Positions 35,856-44,130 of a stretch of DNA of 64,000 nt are shown here, one piece after another. The stretch is from NCBI GenBank assembly GCA_965200525.1, contig OZ241368.1:1550001-1614000 (forward strand), given 5' to 3'. A program made the position numbers and the translations under genes. Below the pieces are notes generated by a model. The model had not been told where the DNA came from. It worked only from the letters and a program-made list of their open reading frames with translations, and made no database searches. Numbering within the stretch: the stretch's first letter is position 1; each line of letters opens with the position of its first letter. Source of the DNA: JANNPJ01 sp965200525. Lineage in GTDB: Bacteria; Actinomycetota; Actinomycetes; Actinomycetales; Kineosporiaceae.

Positions 35856-36866
35856 GTGGACACCCATACCTCTGTCGGCTCGCCCCTGCTCTGGGCGCTG
35901 ACCGTCGGTTTCGTGATCGTTCTGATCGGCCTCGACTTCGTGGCCACCCGCCGCCCGCACGAGGTGTCGATGCGGGAGGCGGCCGGCTGGTCGCTGTTCT
36001 ACGTCAGCGTCCCACTGGCCTTCGGCGGATTGATCTGGGCCCGGTTCGGCTCCGGCCCCGGCACGCAGTACCTGGCCGGATACGTAGTCGAGAAGTCGCT
36101 GTCCGTTGACAATCTGTTCGTCTTCATGCTGCTGCTGTCGAGTTTTGCCGTGCCCGCGGTACTGCGCCAGCGGGTGCTGCTCTACGGCGTTGTCGGGGCC
36201 CTGATGTTGCGCGCCGTCTTCATCGCCCTGGGCGCGGTGGCGCTGCAATCCTTCACCGCGACATTCCTGGTGTTCGGGGTCGTGCTGCTGGTCACCGCGG
36301 TCAAAGTGCTGCGGGACGCCGGTAAGGAGCACGTCGAGGATCTCGACACTTCACAAATGCGATCGGTACGGCTGCTGAGGCGTTTCTTGCCGGTGGTCGA
36401 GGAGTACCGCGGCACCCGGCTCGTCGTGCGCGAGGGCGGCCGCCGGGCGATCACCCCGCTGGCCGTGGTGACGATCGCCGTTCTCACCACCGACGTCGTC
36501 TTCGCGGTCGATTCGGTACCGGCCGTCTACGGCATTACCGGCGACCCTTACCTGGTATTCACGACCAACGCGTTTGCATTGCTCGGCCTGCGGGCGCTGT
36601 TCTTCCTGCTGGCCGACGCGCTGTCGCGGCTGGTGCATCTGGGTTACGGGCTGGCCGCGGTGCTGGGGGTCATCGGGCTGAAGCTGGTGCTGCACTGGGC
36701 CCACGGCATCTGGCCGGCCACGCCCCAGATCTCGACCCTGGTCTCGCTCGGCCTGATCGTGGGCATCCTGACCCTGACCACCATCACCAGCCAGATCGCG
36801 GGCCGCCGGGCAAACCGCGACGAGCGCCGATCCGCGGTGGATCGGCGCTCGTCGAGCCCGCTGTGA
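35856..36866 (+). CDS. TerC-family integral membrane protein, probable Mn2+ exporter
   Basis: 336 aa with about nine spans. TerC signatures: VEKSLSVDNLFVFMLLLSSF, IAVLTTDVVFAVDSVPAVYG (two conserved Asp-rich membrane motifs) and LGLRALFFLLADALSRL. TerC proteins associated with yybP-ykoY riboswitches export manganese. The GTG 35856 has GAGGAG ten bases upstream and lies beyond the riboswitch. The last 16 codons carry a long hairpin. Confidence 0.9.
   Translation: MDTHTSVGSPLLWALTVGFVIVLIGLDFVATRRPHEVSMREAAGWSLFYVSVPLAFGGLIWARFGSGPGTQYLAGYVVEKSLSVDNLFVFMLLLSSFAVPAVLRQRVLLYGVVGALMLRAVFIALGAVALQSFTATFLVFGVVLLVTAVKVLRDAGKEHVEDLDTSQMRSVRLLRRFLPVVEEYRGTRLVVREGGRRAITPLAVVTIAVLTTDVVFAVDSVPAVYGITGDPYLVFTTNAFALLGLRALFFLLADALSRLVHLGYGLAAVLGVIGLKLVLHWAHGIWPATPQISTLVSLGLIVGILTLTTITSQIAGRRANRDERRSAVDRRSSSPL
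36818..36854. terminator. Hairpin terminator within the 3' end of terC
   Basis: Perfect 16-bp inverted repeat CGACGAGCGCCGATCC / GGATCGGCGCTCGTCG with loop GCGGT, lying inside the terC coding region just before its stop and 16 bp before the convergent lsr2 stop. Likely bidirectional. The hairpin codes for the Arg/Ser-rich tail of TerC. Confidence 0.75.
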
Positions 36867-36869
36867 CGG

Positions 36870-37202
36870 CTAGTGAGCGCCGTCGTAGGCGGACATCACT
36901 TCGGCCGACACCCGGCCCCGGTCGCTGACCTGGTAGCCGTTCTCGCGGGCCCAGGACCGGACGTCGCCGAGGTCGGCCTTGGCCGCCGCCCGGCCCCGGC
37001 CGGCGGGCCGGCCCCGGCCGGCCCGGCCGCTGATCCGGCGGGCGTGGCCCACCCACGGGGCAATGGCATCTCGCAAAGCCTCGGCATTCGCCGAAGAAAG
37101 ATCGATTTCGTAGGACACGCCGTCGAGGGAGAACGACACCGACTCCTCGGCCTCGCCACCGTCGACGTCGTCGACGAGAATAACCTGCACCTTCTGCGCC
37201 AT
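36870..37202 (-). CDS. lsr2: Lsr2 nucleoid-associated protein
   Basis: 110 aa. MAQKVQVILVDDVDGGEAEE starts the N-terminal dimerisation domain; the C-terminal DNA-binding part has VRSWARENGYQVSDRGRVSAEVM with the RGR AT-hook-like loop. A Gly/Arg-rich linker (GRAGRGRPAGRGRAA) joins them. Lsr2 silences AT-rich foreign DNA, like H-NS. AGGAG six bases before the ATG, and a strong sigma-70-type promoter 50-90 bp upstream. Confidence 0.96.
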   Translation of the reverse strand: MAQKVQVILVDDVDGGEAEESVSFSLDGVSYEIDLSSANAEALRDAIAPWVGHARRISGRAGRGRPAGRGRAAAKADLGDVRSWARENGYQVSDRGRVSAEVMSAYDGAH

Positions 37203-37246
37203 GAATTTCTCCTGTAAACCATCGGAGCCCGCTCGGGCACGCGGAC

Positions 37247-37286
37247 CCATTAATGGAATAATGGAGGCGACATTCAGGAGTGTCAA
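37247..37286 (-). promoter_or_regulatory. lsr2 promoter with AT-rich palindrome
   Basis: On the minus strand: -35 TTGACA (37281-37286), 17-bp spacer, -10 CATTAT (37258-37263), and the 10-bp palindrome CCATTAATGG at 37247-37256 at the expected start site. This AT-rich patch is unusual for the window. Confidence 0.75.
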
Positions 37287-37379
37287 GCCACGCCACTGCC
37301 GACACGGAATGGCCTTCGAGACTTTCCAACTCCGGCGCCGACAATCCGGGACTTTCCCCGGCGACGTCACCCGTTCGGG

Positions 37380-37562
37380 CTAACCGACCGGCCGGTCTCC
37401 GCCCTGAACGGGTTCGGCGTCGGCGGCGCGGGCCCGGTCGCGGCGCTCCAATTGAGCCTGCGCGAGGCGTTCCCGGTGATCAGCCTGAAAGATGGCCCGG
37501 ATGGCCAGCACGAACAGGAAGAGCACACCCAGTGAGGGGACGATCGCGGTGACGTAATCCAT
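37380..37562 (-). CDS. Small membrane protein of unknown function
   Basis: 60 aa. One N-terminal span (AIVPSLGVLFLFVLAIRAIF) followed by a charged amphipathic segment (RERLAQAQLERRDRARAAD) on the cytoplasmic side. ATG is 7 bp after the lysS stop with AGGTG upstream, so it is probably co-transcribed with lysS. I recognise the layout (one span, basic tail, next to lysS/lsr2) but no function. Confidence 0.65.
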   Translation of the reverse strand: MDYVTAIVPSLGVLFLFVLAIRAIFQADHRERLAQAQLERRDRARAADAEPVQGGDRPVG

Positions 37563-37569
37563 GCTGCAC

Positions 37570-39093
37570 CTATTCCGGTTTCACCAAGGGAAACAGAACC
37601 GTCTCCCGGATTCCGAGCCCGGTGATCGCCATCAGCAACCGGTCCAGACCCATACCCATGCCGCCGAGCGGGGGCATCCCGTGCTCCATTGCCCGGAGAA
37701 AATCCTCGTCCACCCGCATGGCCTCGTCGTCACCGGACGCCGCGAGCTGGGCCTGGGCGACGAACCGCTCCCGCTGCAGCACCGGGTCGATTAGCTCCGA
37801 GTAACCGGTGGCCAGCTCGAAGTGCCGGACGTAGAGGTCCCACTTCTCGGCCAGCCCGGCCGTCTCGCGGTGGGCCCGGGTCAGCGGTGAGGTCTCCTCG
37901 GGAAAGTCTCGGACGAAGGTGGGCGCGTAGAGCCCCGGCACCACCAGCGCCTCGAACAGCTCCTCGATCAGCTTGCCCGGGCCGTAGCGGGCCAGCACCG
38001 GGACGTCGTGCCGCTTGGCCAGCTCGACCAGGTCGGCCAGCGGCGTCTGCGGGGTGACCTCCTCCCCCAGCGCCTTTGACAGCGAGCCGTACATCGTGAT
38101 CCGGGCCCAGTCGCCACCCAGGTCGTACTCGGTGCCGTCGGCCAGCGTCACGGTCGTGGAACCGTGGACGGCGACCGCGGCCTCCTGGATCAGCTCGCGG
38201 GTCAGATCCCCGATCGAGTTGTAGTCGCCGTAGGCCTGGTACGCCTCGATCATCGTGAACTCGGGCGAGTGGCTCGAGTCGGCGCCCTCGTTGCGGAAGT
38301 TGCGGTTGATCTCGAAGACCCGGTCGATCCCGCCGACCACACAGCGCTTGAGGAAGAGCTCCGGCGCGATCCGCAGGTAGAGGTCCAGGTCGAAGGCGTT
38401 CATGTGGGTCCGGAACGGCCGGGCCGAGGCGCCCCCGGGCTGCACCTGGAGCATCGGGGTCTCGACCTCGGTGAAGCCCCGCCGGTCGAACGAGGAGCGC
38501 AGCGAGCGGGCCACCCCGGCCCGGGTCCGCATCACCTCGCGGGCCGCCGGGCGGACGATCAGGTCGACGTAGCGCTGCCGGACCCGGGTCTCCTCGGACA
38601 GCTCCTTGTGCAGCACCGGCAGCGGCCGCAGCGCCTTGGCCGCCATGGTCCAGGTGTCGGCCAGCACCGAGAGCTCACCGCGGCGGGACGAGATCACCTC
38701 ACCGCCGACAGCGATGAAGTCACCCAGGTCGACGTCGGCCTTGAAGGCGGCCAGGGCCTGCTCGCCCACCCCGGCCAAGGAGACCATCACCTGCAGCCGG
38801 CTGCCGTCGCCGTCCTGGAGGGTGGCGAAACAGAGCTTGCCGCCGATCCGGACGAAGACCACCCGGCCGGCCACCGCGACGACCTGGCCGCTGTGCTGGT
38901 CGACGGCCAGGTCGGCGTGCTCGGCCCGGACCTCGCTCAGGCTGTGCGTACGGGCCACCTCGACCGGATAGGCCTGACGCCCCTCGGCCAGCAACCGGGC
39001 CCGCTTCTCGAGCCGGACCTGGACCTGCTCGGGCAGGTCGTCGGGCTCGTGGTCGGCGTGGGCGAGGCTGGCTTCGAGGGGCTGTTCGGTCAC
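37570..39093 (-). CDS. lysS: Lysyl-tRNA synthetase (class II)
   Basis: 507 aa. N-terminal OB-fold anticodon domain (VVAVAGRVVFVRIGGKLCFA) and class II core: motif 2 FEINRNFRNEGADSSHSPEF then MIEAYQAYGDYNS; motif 3 GMGMGLDRLLMAITG. GTG 39093 is chosen; a much longer open frame upstream is the shadow of the ANTAR gene. A TAGGCT box eight bases before it may be its promoter. It charges tRNA-Lys. A small membrane-protein gene follows. Confidence 0.96.
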   Translation of the reverse strand: MTEQPLEASLAHADHEPDDLPEQVQVRLEKRARLLAEGRQAYPVEVARTHSLSEVRAEHADLAVDQHSGQVVAVAGRVVFVRIGGKLCFATLQDGDGSRLQVMVSLAGVGEQALAAFKADVDLGDFIAVGGEVISSRRGELSVLADTWTMAAKALRPLPVLHKELSEETRVRQRYVDLIVRPAAREVMRTRAGVARSLRSSFDRRGFTEVETPMLQVQPGGASARPFRTHMNAFDLDLYLRIAPELFLKRCVVGGIDRVFEINRNFRNEGADSSHSPEFTMIEAYQAYGDYNSIGDLTRELIQEAAVAVHGSTTVTLADGTEYDLGGDWARITMYGSLSKALGEEVTPQTPLADLVELAKRHDVPVLARYGPGKLIEELFEALVVPGLYAPTFVRDFPEETSPLTRAHRETAGLAEKWDLYVRHFELATGYSELIDPVLQRERFVAQAQLAASGDDEAMRVDEDFLRAMEHGMPPLGGMGMGLDRLLMAITGLGIRETVLFPLVKPE

Positions 39094-39146
39094 AGTCTGC
39101 AAGCCTACGGCGTGATCCGGGAGGCCTCGCTCACCGCCTCCCGGGC

Positions 39147-40001
39147 TCAGTGGCCGTCGACCACCGGCATGATCGCCGTCGTGGTGGTCAGGGCCGCCCA
39201 CACCCGGCCGGCCACCTCGCGCTCGTTCTCGCTCGGCCGGACCACCAGGTCGGGGTCGTCGGGGTGCTCGGCGGTGCCCTTGCCGACGTGCTCGACCAGG
39301 GCCACGGCCAGGTTCCGCAACCGGATGTTGAAGTGCTGGCTGGCCCGGGCCAGGGTGGCGAAAGCGCTGTTCGAGTCGCCCCCGGCCGCCCCCATCACCA
39401 GGCCCTTGGCCTGCTCGATGACCCGGCGGTACTGGGTCATCTGAAGCATCTGCTGGGCCACCTGCTCCTCCCCGGCGCAGTACTCGACCACGGCCAGGGC
39501 CTGGGTGATCATCGGCTCGTAGCGGTCGATCTCGCGCAGCACCTTGGTGTCGGGGCTGCGGTCGAGGTAGATCGAGACGATGACGGGCAGCTCGCCACCC
39601 CACTCACCGGCCAGGAAGACGGCTCCGCGAACCGGCCCGGTCACCCCGGTGTCGAGCTGGGTCAGCGCGTCCAGGGCCGCCTCCGGCTCGAGCGCGGCCG
39701 GGTCGGGCAGGCTGACGATCTGGCCGCTGCGGAACGCCTCCCAGAGCGGGCCGGTGGCCTGCTCCCACTGGGCCGGGTCGAGTTTCGCGGCCACGCCGAC
39801 CGCGGCCACCGACCTCGGTGAGCCGTTCGGGGTGGCCGACGCCGGCTGGCCGGCGGTTCCGTTGTCGCTCAAACACTCACTGCTACCACTGGTCATGTCG
39901 GCAGCCACGCTGACCCCGGCCCCGAGCGCACCCGGGACGGACTCGACGGTGAAGGTCAGAAGACCGGTCAGCAGGTCGTTGCCGAACTCGCGGATGCTCA
40001 C
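39147..40001 (-). CDS. ANTAR-domain (GAF-ANTAR) RNA-binding antiterminator
   Basis: 284 aa. N-terminal part looks GAF-like (AALDALTQLDTG to VFLAGEWGGELPVIVSIYL). The C-terminal half has the ANTAR three-helix module: RVIEQAKGLVMGAAGG, SNSAFATLARASQHFNI, RLRNLAVALVEH. ANTAR proteins bind paired RNA hexaloops to prevent termination. GTG 40001 has AAAGGA six bases upstream; the open frame beyond it is spurious. Signal and target are unknown; no sensor kinase is next to it. Confidence 0.85.
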   Translation of the reverse strand: MSIREFGNDLLTGLLTFTVESVPGALGAGVSVAADMTSGSSECLSDNGTAGQPASATPNGSPRSVAAVGVAAKLDPAQWEQATGPLWEAFRSGQIVSLPDPAALEPEAALDALTQLDTGVTGPVRGAVFLAGEWGGELPVIVSIYLDRSPDTKVLREIDRYEPMITQALAVVEYCAGEEQVAQQMLQMTQYRRVIEQAKGLVMGAAGGDSNSAFATLARASQHFNIRLRNLAVALVEHVGKGTAEHPDDPDLVVRPSENEREVAGRVWAALTTTTAIMPVVDGH

Positions 40002-40202
40002 GACTGTTCCTTTCAACGTGCGGCGACCGCCCGGCGGGCGGGCGCTCTGGGGGGTCCGGGAACCCGGGACTGATCTCATCCGGCGTCCGAGGTAAGCATC
40101 CCGGTCCAACGAGCGAAAGGCGATCACAGATGCCACCCTGAGATCAAGAACAGGAGCAGGGCAGATCGGTGCTGCCCGTCGAAAACAGGGAGATGTTCGG
40201 CG

Positions 40203-40208
40203 TATGGT
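40203..40208 (+). promoter_or_regulatory. -10 box TATGGT upstream of glycosyltransferase
   Basis: TATGGT 71 bp before ATG 40279, between the divergent ANTAR and glycosyltransferase genes. Confidence 0.4.
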
Positions 40209-40278
40209 GGCGATCTCGTCCAGGAACGGTGCGAGTCCAACGCTCAACGGCAATGACGCCACGCCGCGAGAGGCTTCC

Positions 40279-41388
40279 ATGTCACCGTCCCGACGTCGTC
40301 GTCGCGCTTCCCCGGAGTGGGAGGGCCGCGACGTCATCACTGTTGCCGCGCTGCCCGGGCGGGGGCTCTACGTCCGTCACCTGGGCCACCCGGAGGGGGT
40401 GGACGGCGTCCACCGCCCGACGGTGGTGCTGCCCGGCTCCGCCCCCCGGCCGCCGGCCTCGTTCGACACCACCTGGCTGGGCGAGCATCTGGACGACGTC
40501 CAGGTGGTCCACGTGCACGGGCTGTCCCCCCGGTCGAGCCCGGAGCAGGTGACGGCCGCGGCCACCATGGTCAGGAAGGCCGGCAAACCGCTGGTGGTCA
40601 CCGCCTACCACCTCAGCGACCCGAGCGGCCTGGACGAGGCCAACTTCGCGGCCCAGCTGGACGCCCTGATCCCGCAGGCCGACGCCGTGATCACGATCAC
40701 CGAGTCGGCCCAGGAGGAGATCAGCCGGCGCTGGTCGGTGGAGTCGGCCGTGCTGCCGCACCCGCACGTCGTCGACTTCGTCCGGATGCGCCGGGCCCGC
40801 TCCGAGCAGCGCCGGGGGCCGTTCGTGATCGGCGCTCACCTGGGCGGCCTGCGCCTGCCCGGCGACCCGGCGGCGGTGGTGACCGCGCTGGCCACCGCGG
40901 CGGCCGACGTGCCCCGGAGCCGGCTGGAGGTCCACGTGCACGACCACCTGCTCGACTCCGACTCGACCCGCTACGACCCGGTCACCATCCGGGAGATCGA
41001 GCGGATCGTGACCGAGGTCGGCGGCGTGCTGCGGGCCCACCGTCCGATGACCGACGCCCAGCTCTGGGACCACCTGTTCGGGCTGGACGCCTCGTTCGTG
41101 CCGCCGCTGTACGGCTCGCACTCGATCTGGCCGGAAGCCTGCTTCGACCTCGGCACCCAGGTGATCATGCCGGCCGGCAGTCACGCCGCGGCTCAGCGGC
41201 CGGGCATGTCGTACACCGCGGACGTCGCCGGCGTCCCCCATGTCGACTCGTTGCACCAGGCGCTGGTGGCGGCCCAGCAGCAGGACACCGCGTGGCGGGC
41301 CGACCCGACGTCCCGCTGGAAGGAACGGGTGCGGATCTCCGAGGCCCTGCGCAGCACCTACGAAGGGCTGCTCGGCAACCCGAACTGA
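40279..41388 (+). CDS. Glycosyltransferase, GT4-like (GT-B fold)
   Basis: 369 aa from ATG 40279 (GAGAGG five bases upstream; a longer start at 40204 overlaps the -10). GT-B features: DVQVVHVHGLSPRSSP, KPLVVTAYHLSDPSG, QADAVITITESAQEEI and VESAVLPHPHVVDF match the N-terminal domain of GT4 enzymes. The C-terminal domain has HLFGLDASFVPPLYGSHSIWP but a weak E-x7-E motif, so donor chemistry is uncertain. Stands alone, convergent on nadC with a 4-bp gap. Confidence 0.75.
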   Translation: MSPSRRRRRASPEWEGRDVITVAALPGRGLYVRHLGHPEGVDGVHRPTVVLPGSAPRPPASFDTTWLGEHLDDVQVVHVHGLSPRSSPEQVTAAATMVRKAGKPLVVTAYHLSDPSGLDEANFAAQLDALIPQADAVITITESAQEEISRRWSVESAVLPHPHVVDFVRMRRARSEQRRGPFVIGAHLGGLRLPGDPAAVVTALATAAADVPRSRLEVHVHDHLLDSDSTRYDPVTIREIERIVTEVGGVLRAHRPMTDAQLWDHLFGLDASFVPPLYGSHSIWPEACFDLGTQVIMPAGSHAAAQRPGMSYTADVAGVPHVDSLHQALVAAQQQDTAWRADPTSRWKERVRISEALRSTYEGLLGNPN

Positions 41389-41392
41389 CCGG

Positions 41393-42376
41393 TCAGATCA
41401 GGTCGAGGGCGATGTCAAGGATCGGCGACGAGTGGGTGAGCCCGCCGACCGAGAGGTAGTCGACGCCGGTCTCGGCGTACTGGCGGGCCACGGCCAGGGT
41501 GAGCCCGCCGGTGGCCTCCAGCTCGACCTGGCCCCCGGCGGCGGCCCGGGCCTTGCGCACCGTGTCCTCCAGGACCGGCACCGACATGTTGTCGCAGAGC
41601 AGGAACCGGGCCCCGGCGTTGACCGCCTCGACCGCCTCGTCGGCCGTCGTCACCTCCACCTGGACGTCGACCTCGGGGAACCGCTGCACCACGAGCTGGT
41701 AGGCGGCGGCGATCGAGCCGGCCGCGATCTTGTGGTTGTCCTTGACCATGGCCACGTCGTACAGGCCCATCCGCTTGTTGGTGCCGCCCCCGCAGCGGAC
41801 CGCGTACTTCTCCAGCATCCGCAGGCCGGGCGTCGTCTTGCGGGTGTCCAGCACCTGGGCGCCGGACCCTTCGAGGACGTCGGCCCAGGCCCGGGTGTGG
41901 GTGGAGATGCCGCAGACCCGCGACAGCAGGTTCAGGGCGGTGCGCTCGGCGACCAGCAGGACCTGAGTCCGGCCCCGGAGCACGGCCAGCACGTCGTCGG
42001 GCTCGACCCGGTCGCCGTCCCGGCGCAGCACGTCGACATAGGGCACCGGCAGGTCGAGCCAGGCCGCCACCTCGGCCAGCACCACCGAGAGCAGCGAGAG
42101 GCCGCCGACCACGCCACCGGCCCGGGCCACCACCCGGGCCTCACCCTCGGCCTCGGGGTCAATCGTGGCCTCGGTGGTGACGTCGTGGCCGGCGGTCCGG
42201 CCGCCGGTCAGGGGGCCGCCGGCCCGCTGCGGCCGGCCGCCGAGATCCTCGTCCAGGGCCCGCAGCACCAGGCTGCGGACCCAGGCCGGGTCGAGGCCGA
42301 CGTCGACCAGTTCTTCCCGGGTACCGGCCTGCCAGGCCGTCCGGGAGTCCTCCAGCCAGCGGTGCTGCGTCGTCAT
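41393..42376 (-). CDS. nadC: Nicotinate-nucleotide pyrophosphorylase (carboxylating)
   Basis: 327 aa. Converts quinolinate plus PRPP to nicotinate mononucleotide. Motifs: GISTHTRAWADVLEG, VLDTRKTTPGLRMLEKYAV, GGGTNKRMGLYD, MVKDNHK, VEVTTADEAVEAVNAG and EATGGLTL. The N-terminus is ~25 residues longer than usual. ATG overlaps the nadB stop (ATGA), so nadB and nadC are coupled. Confidence 0.95.
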   Translation of the reverse strand: MTTQHRWLEDSRTAWQAGTREELVDVGLDPAWVRSLVLRALDEDLGGRPQRAGGPLTGGRTAGHDVTTEATIDPEAEGEARVVARAGGVVGGLSLLSVVLAEVAAWLDLPVPYVDVLRRDGDRVEPDDVLAVLRGRTQVLLVAERTALNLLSRVCGISTHTRAWADVLEGSGAQVLDTRKTTPGLRMLEKYAVRCGGGTNKRMGLYDVAMVKDNHKIAAGSIAAAYQLVVQRFPEVDVQVEVTTADEAVEAVNAGARFLLCDNMSVPVLEDTVRKARAAAGGQVELEATGGLTLAVARQYAETGVDYLSVGGLTHSSPILDIALDLI

Positions 42377-44130
42377 GAGTCGCCTTTCAGCGGCACGAAC
42401 CGGGTCGTGAGCTCACCCTGCGGGTCGAGCCGGCTGACCATCCGGCCCCGCCAGAGGTTGTCCTGCTCCGGGAAGTCCTCCCGGTAGTGCCCGCCCCGGG
42501 TCTCCTCCCGGATCAGGGCGGCCCGGGTCAGGGCGGTGGCCACCGCGTGCAGGTTGGTCGTCTCCCACTCGGCCGTGCCGTGGGTGATGTCGAGCTTGTC
42601 GCCCCGGCCGGCGTCGTCCACCTCGGTCTCGAGCCGGTGGGTGCCGGCCGGCAGCGCGGCCAGGGTCTGCGCCGCCGCCCGCAGGCCGGCTGCGGTCCGG
42701 ATCACGCCCGGACCCGAGCTGGCCGCTCGCTGCACCGTGACTCGGGCGGTGGCCGGCAGCAGGCCCTGCTGCCCGGGCCGGACGGCCGGCTCCAGCTGCG
42801 GCAGCGAACCGCGGCCGATCCGATCGGTGACGTCGTCGGCGATCCGGTGGGCGAAGACCAGCCCCTCCAGCAGCGAGTTGCTGGCCAGCCGGTTGGCCCC
42901 GTGCACCCCGGTGCAGGAGCACTCGCCGACCGCGTACAGCCCGGGCAGCGTGCTGCGGCCGCGCAGATCCACCAGCACGCCACCGGAGTGGTAGTGCTGG
43001 GCCGGGGCCACCGGGATCAGGTCCTCGGCCGGGTCGAAGCCGTGCCCGGCCAGAGCCGCGACGATGGTCGGGAACCGCCGCCGGAGGAAGTCGCGGCCGA
43101 GGTGGCGGGCGTCCAGGAAGACGTGGTCCGATCCGGTGGCGGCCAACTGCCGGACGATCGCCTTGGCCACCACGTCGCGCGGGGCCAGCTCGGCCATCGG
43201 GTGCACGGCGGGCATGAACCGGACCCCGTTCAGGTCCAGCAGCAGGGCGCCCTCACCGCGGACCGCCTCGGAGATCAGCGGCTGCTGCCCGCGAGCGCCC
43301 TGGCCGAGCCAGAGCACGGTCGGGTGGAACTGGACGAACTCGAGGTCGGCCACGTCGGCCCCGGCCCGCAGGGCCGAGGCGACCCCATCGCCGGTGGCCT
43401 CCCGGGGGTTGGTGGACGAGCGGAACACCTGGCCGATCCCGCCGGTGGCCAGCACCACGGCCCGGCCCAGGGCCGCTCCGACGCCGTCCCGGCTACCTTC
43501 GCCGATCACGTGCAGGGTGACGCCGCAGGCCGGGCCGGGGCGCCCGTCCGGCCCGGGGGCGCTGGTCAGCACGTCGAGGACCAGGGCGTGTTCCAGGACC
43601 TCGATCCCCGGGTCGTCGCGGACCGCCTCCAGGGCCGCGATCAGGGCCCGGGAGATCTCGGCCCCGGTGGCGTCGCCGCCGGCGTGCGCGATCCGGTCCC
43701 GATGATGGCCGCCCTCCCGGGTCAGGGCGATCTCGCCGGCCGGGGTCAGGTCGAAGTGGGCGCCCAGCGCGACCAGTTCCCGGACCCGGGCCGGGCCCTC
43801 GGTGACCAGGGCCCGGACCGCGGCCTCGTCGCACAGGCCGGCCCCGGCGACCAGGGTGTCGGCCAGGTGCTCGGCCGGCGAGTCCTCCGGGTCGAGCGCG
43901 GCCGCGATGCCGCCCTGGGCCCAGCGGGTCGAACCGGAGTCGAGCACGGTCTTGGTCAGCAGCAGCACCCGGGGCACCCGCCGGCGCAGCCGCAGGGCCG
44001 CGGTCAGGCCGGCGATCCCGGAACCGATCACGATCACGTCGGCCTGGATCGTCCAGCCCGGCCCGGGCGCGGCCAGGCTGGTGGCCAGCCGGGGCCCGGG
44101 GCGATCGAACCCGCTCGAGTCGGCGCTCAC
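42373..44130 (-). CDS. nadB: L-aspartate oxidase
   Basis: 585 aa flavoprotein that oxidises aspartate to iminoaspartate, the first NAD synthesis step. FAD site VIVIGSGIAGLTAALRL, RWAQGGIAAALD, GGHHRDRIAHAGG, and SNSLLEGLVFAHRIADD are diagnostic. GTG start overlaps the panC stop (GTGA). The open frame beyond the GTG is panC read in another frame. nadA is not in the window. Confidence 0.95.
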   Translation of the reverse strand: MSADSSGFDRPGPRLATSLAAPGPGWTIQADVIVIGSGIAGLTAALRLRRRVPRVLLLTKTVLDSGSTRWAQGGIAAALDPEDSPAEHLADTLVAGAGLCDEAAVRALVTEGPARVRELVALGAHFDLTPAGEIALTREGGHHRDRIAHAGGDATGAEISRALIAALEAVRDDPGIEVLEHALVLDVLTSAPGPDGRPGPACGVTLHVIGEGSRDGVGAALGRAVVLATGGIGQVFRSSTNPREATGDGVASALRAGADVADLEFVQFHPTVLWLGQGARGQQPLISEAVRGEGALLLDLNGVRFMPAVHPMAELAPRDVVAKAIVRQLAATGSDHVFLDARHLGRDFLRRRFPTIVAALAGHGFDPAEDLIPVAPAQHYHSGGVLVDLRGRSTLPGLYAVGECSCTGVHGANRLASNSLLEGLVFAHRIADDVTDRIGRGSLPQLEPAVRPGQQGLLPATARVTVQRAASSGPGVIRTAAGLRAAAQTLAALPAGTHRLETEVDDAGRGDKLDITHGTAEWETTNLHAVATALTRAALIREETRGGHYREDFPEQDNLWRGRMVSRLDPQGELTTRFVPLKGDS

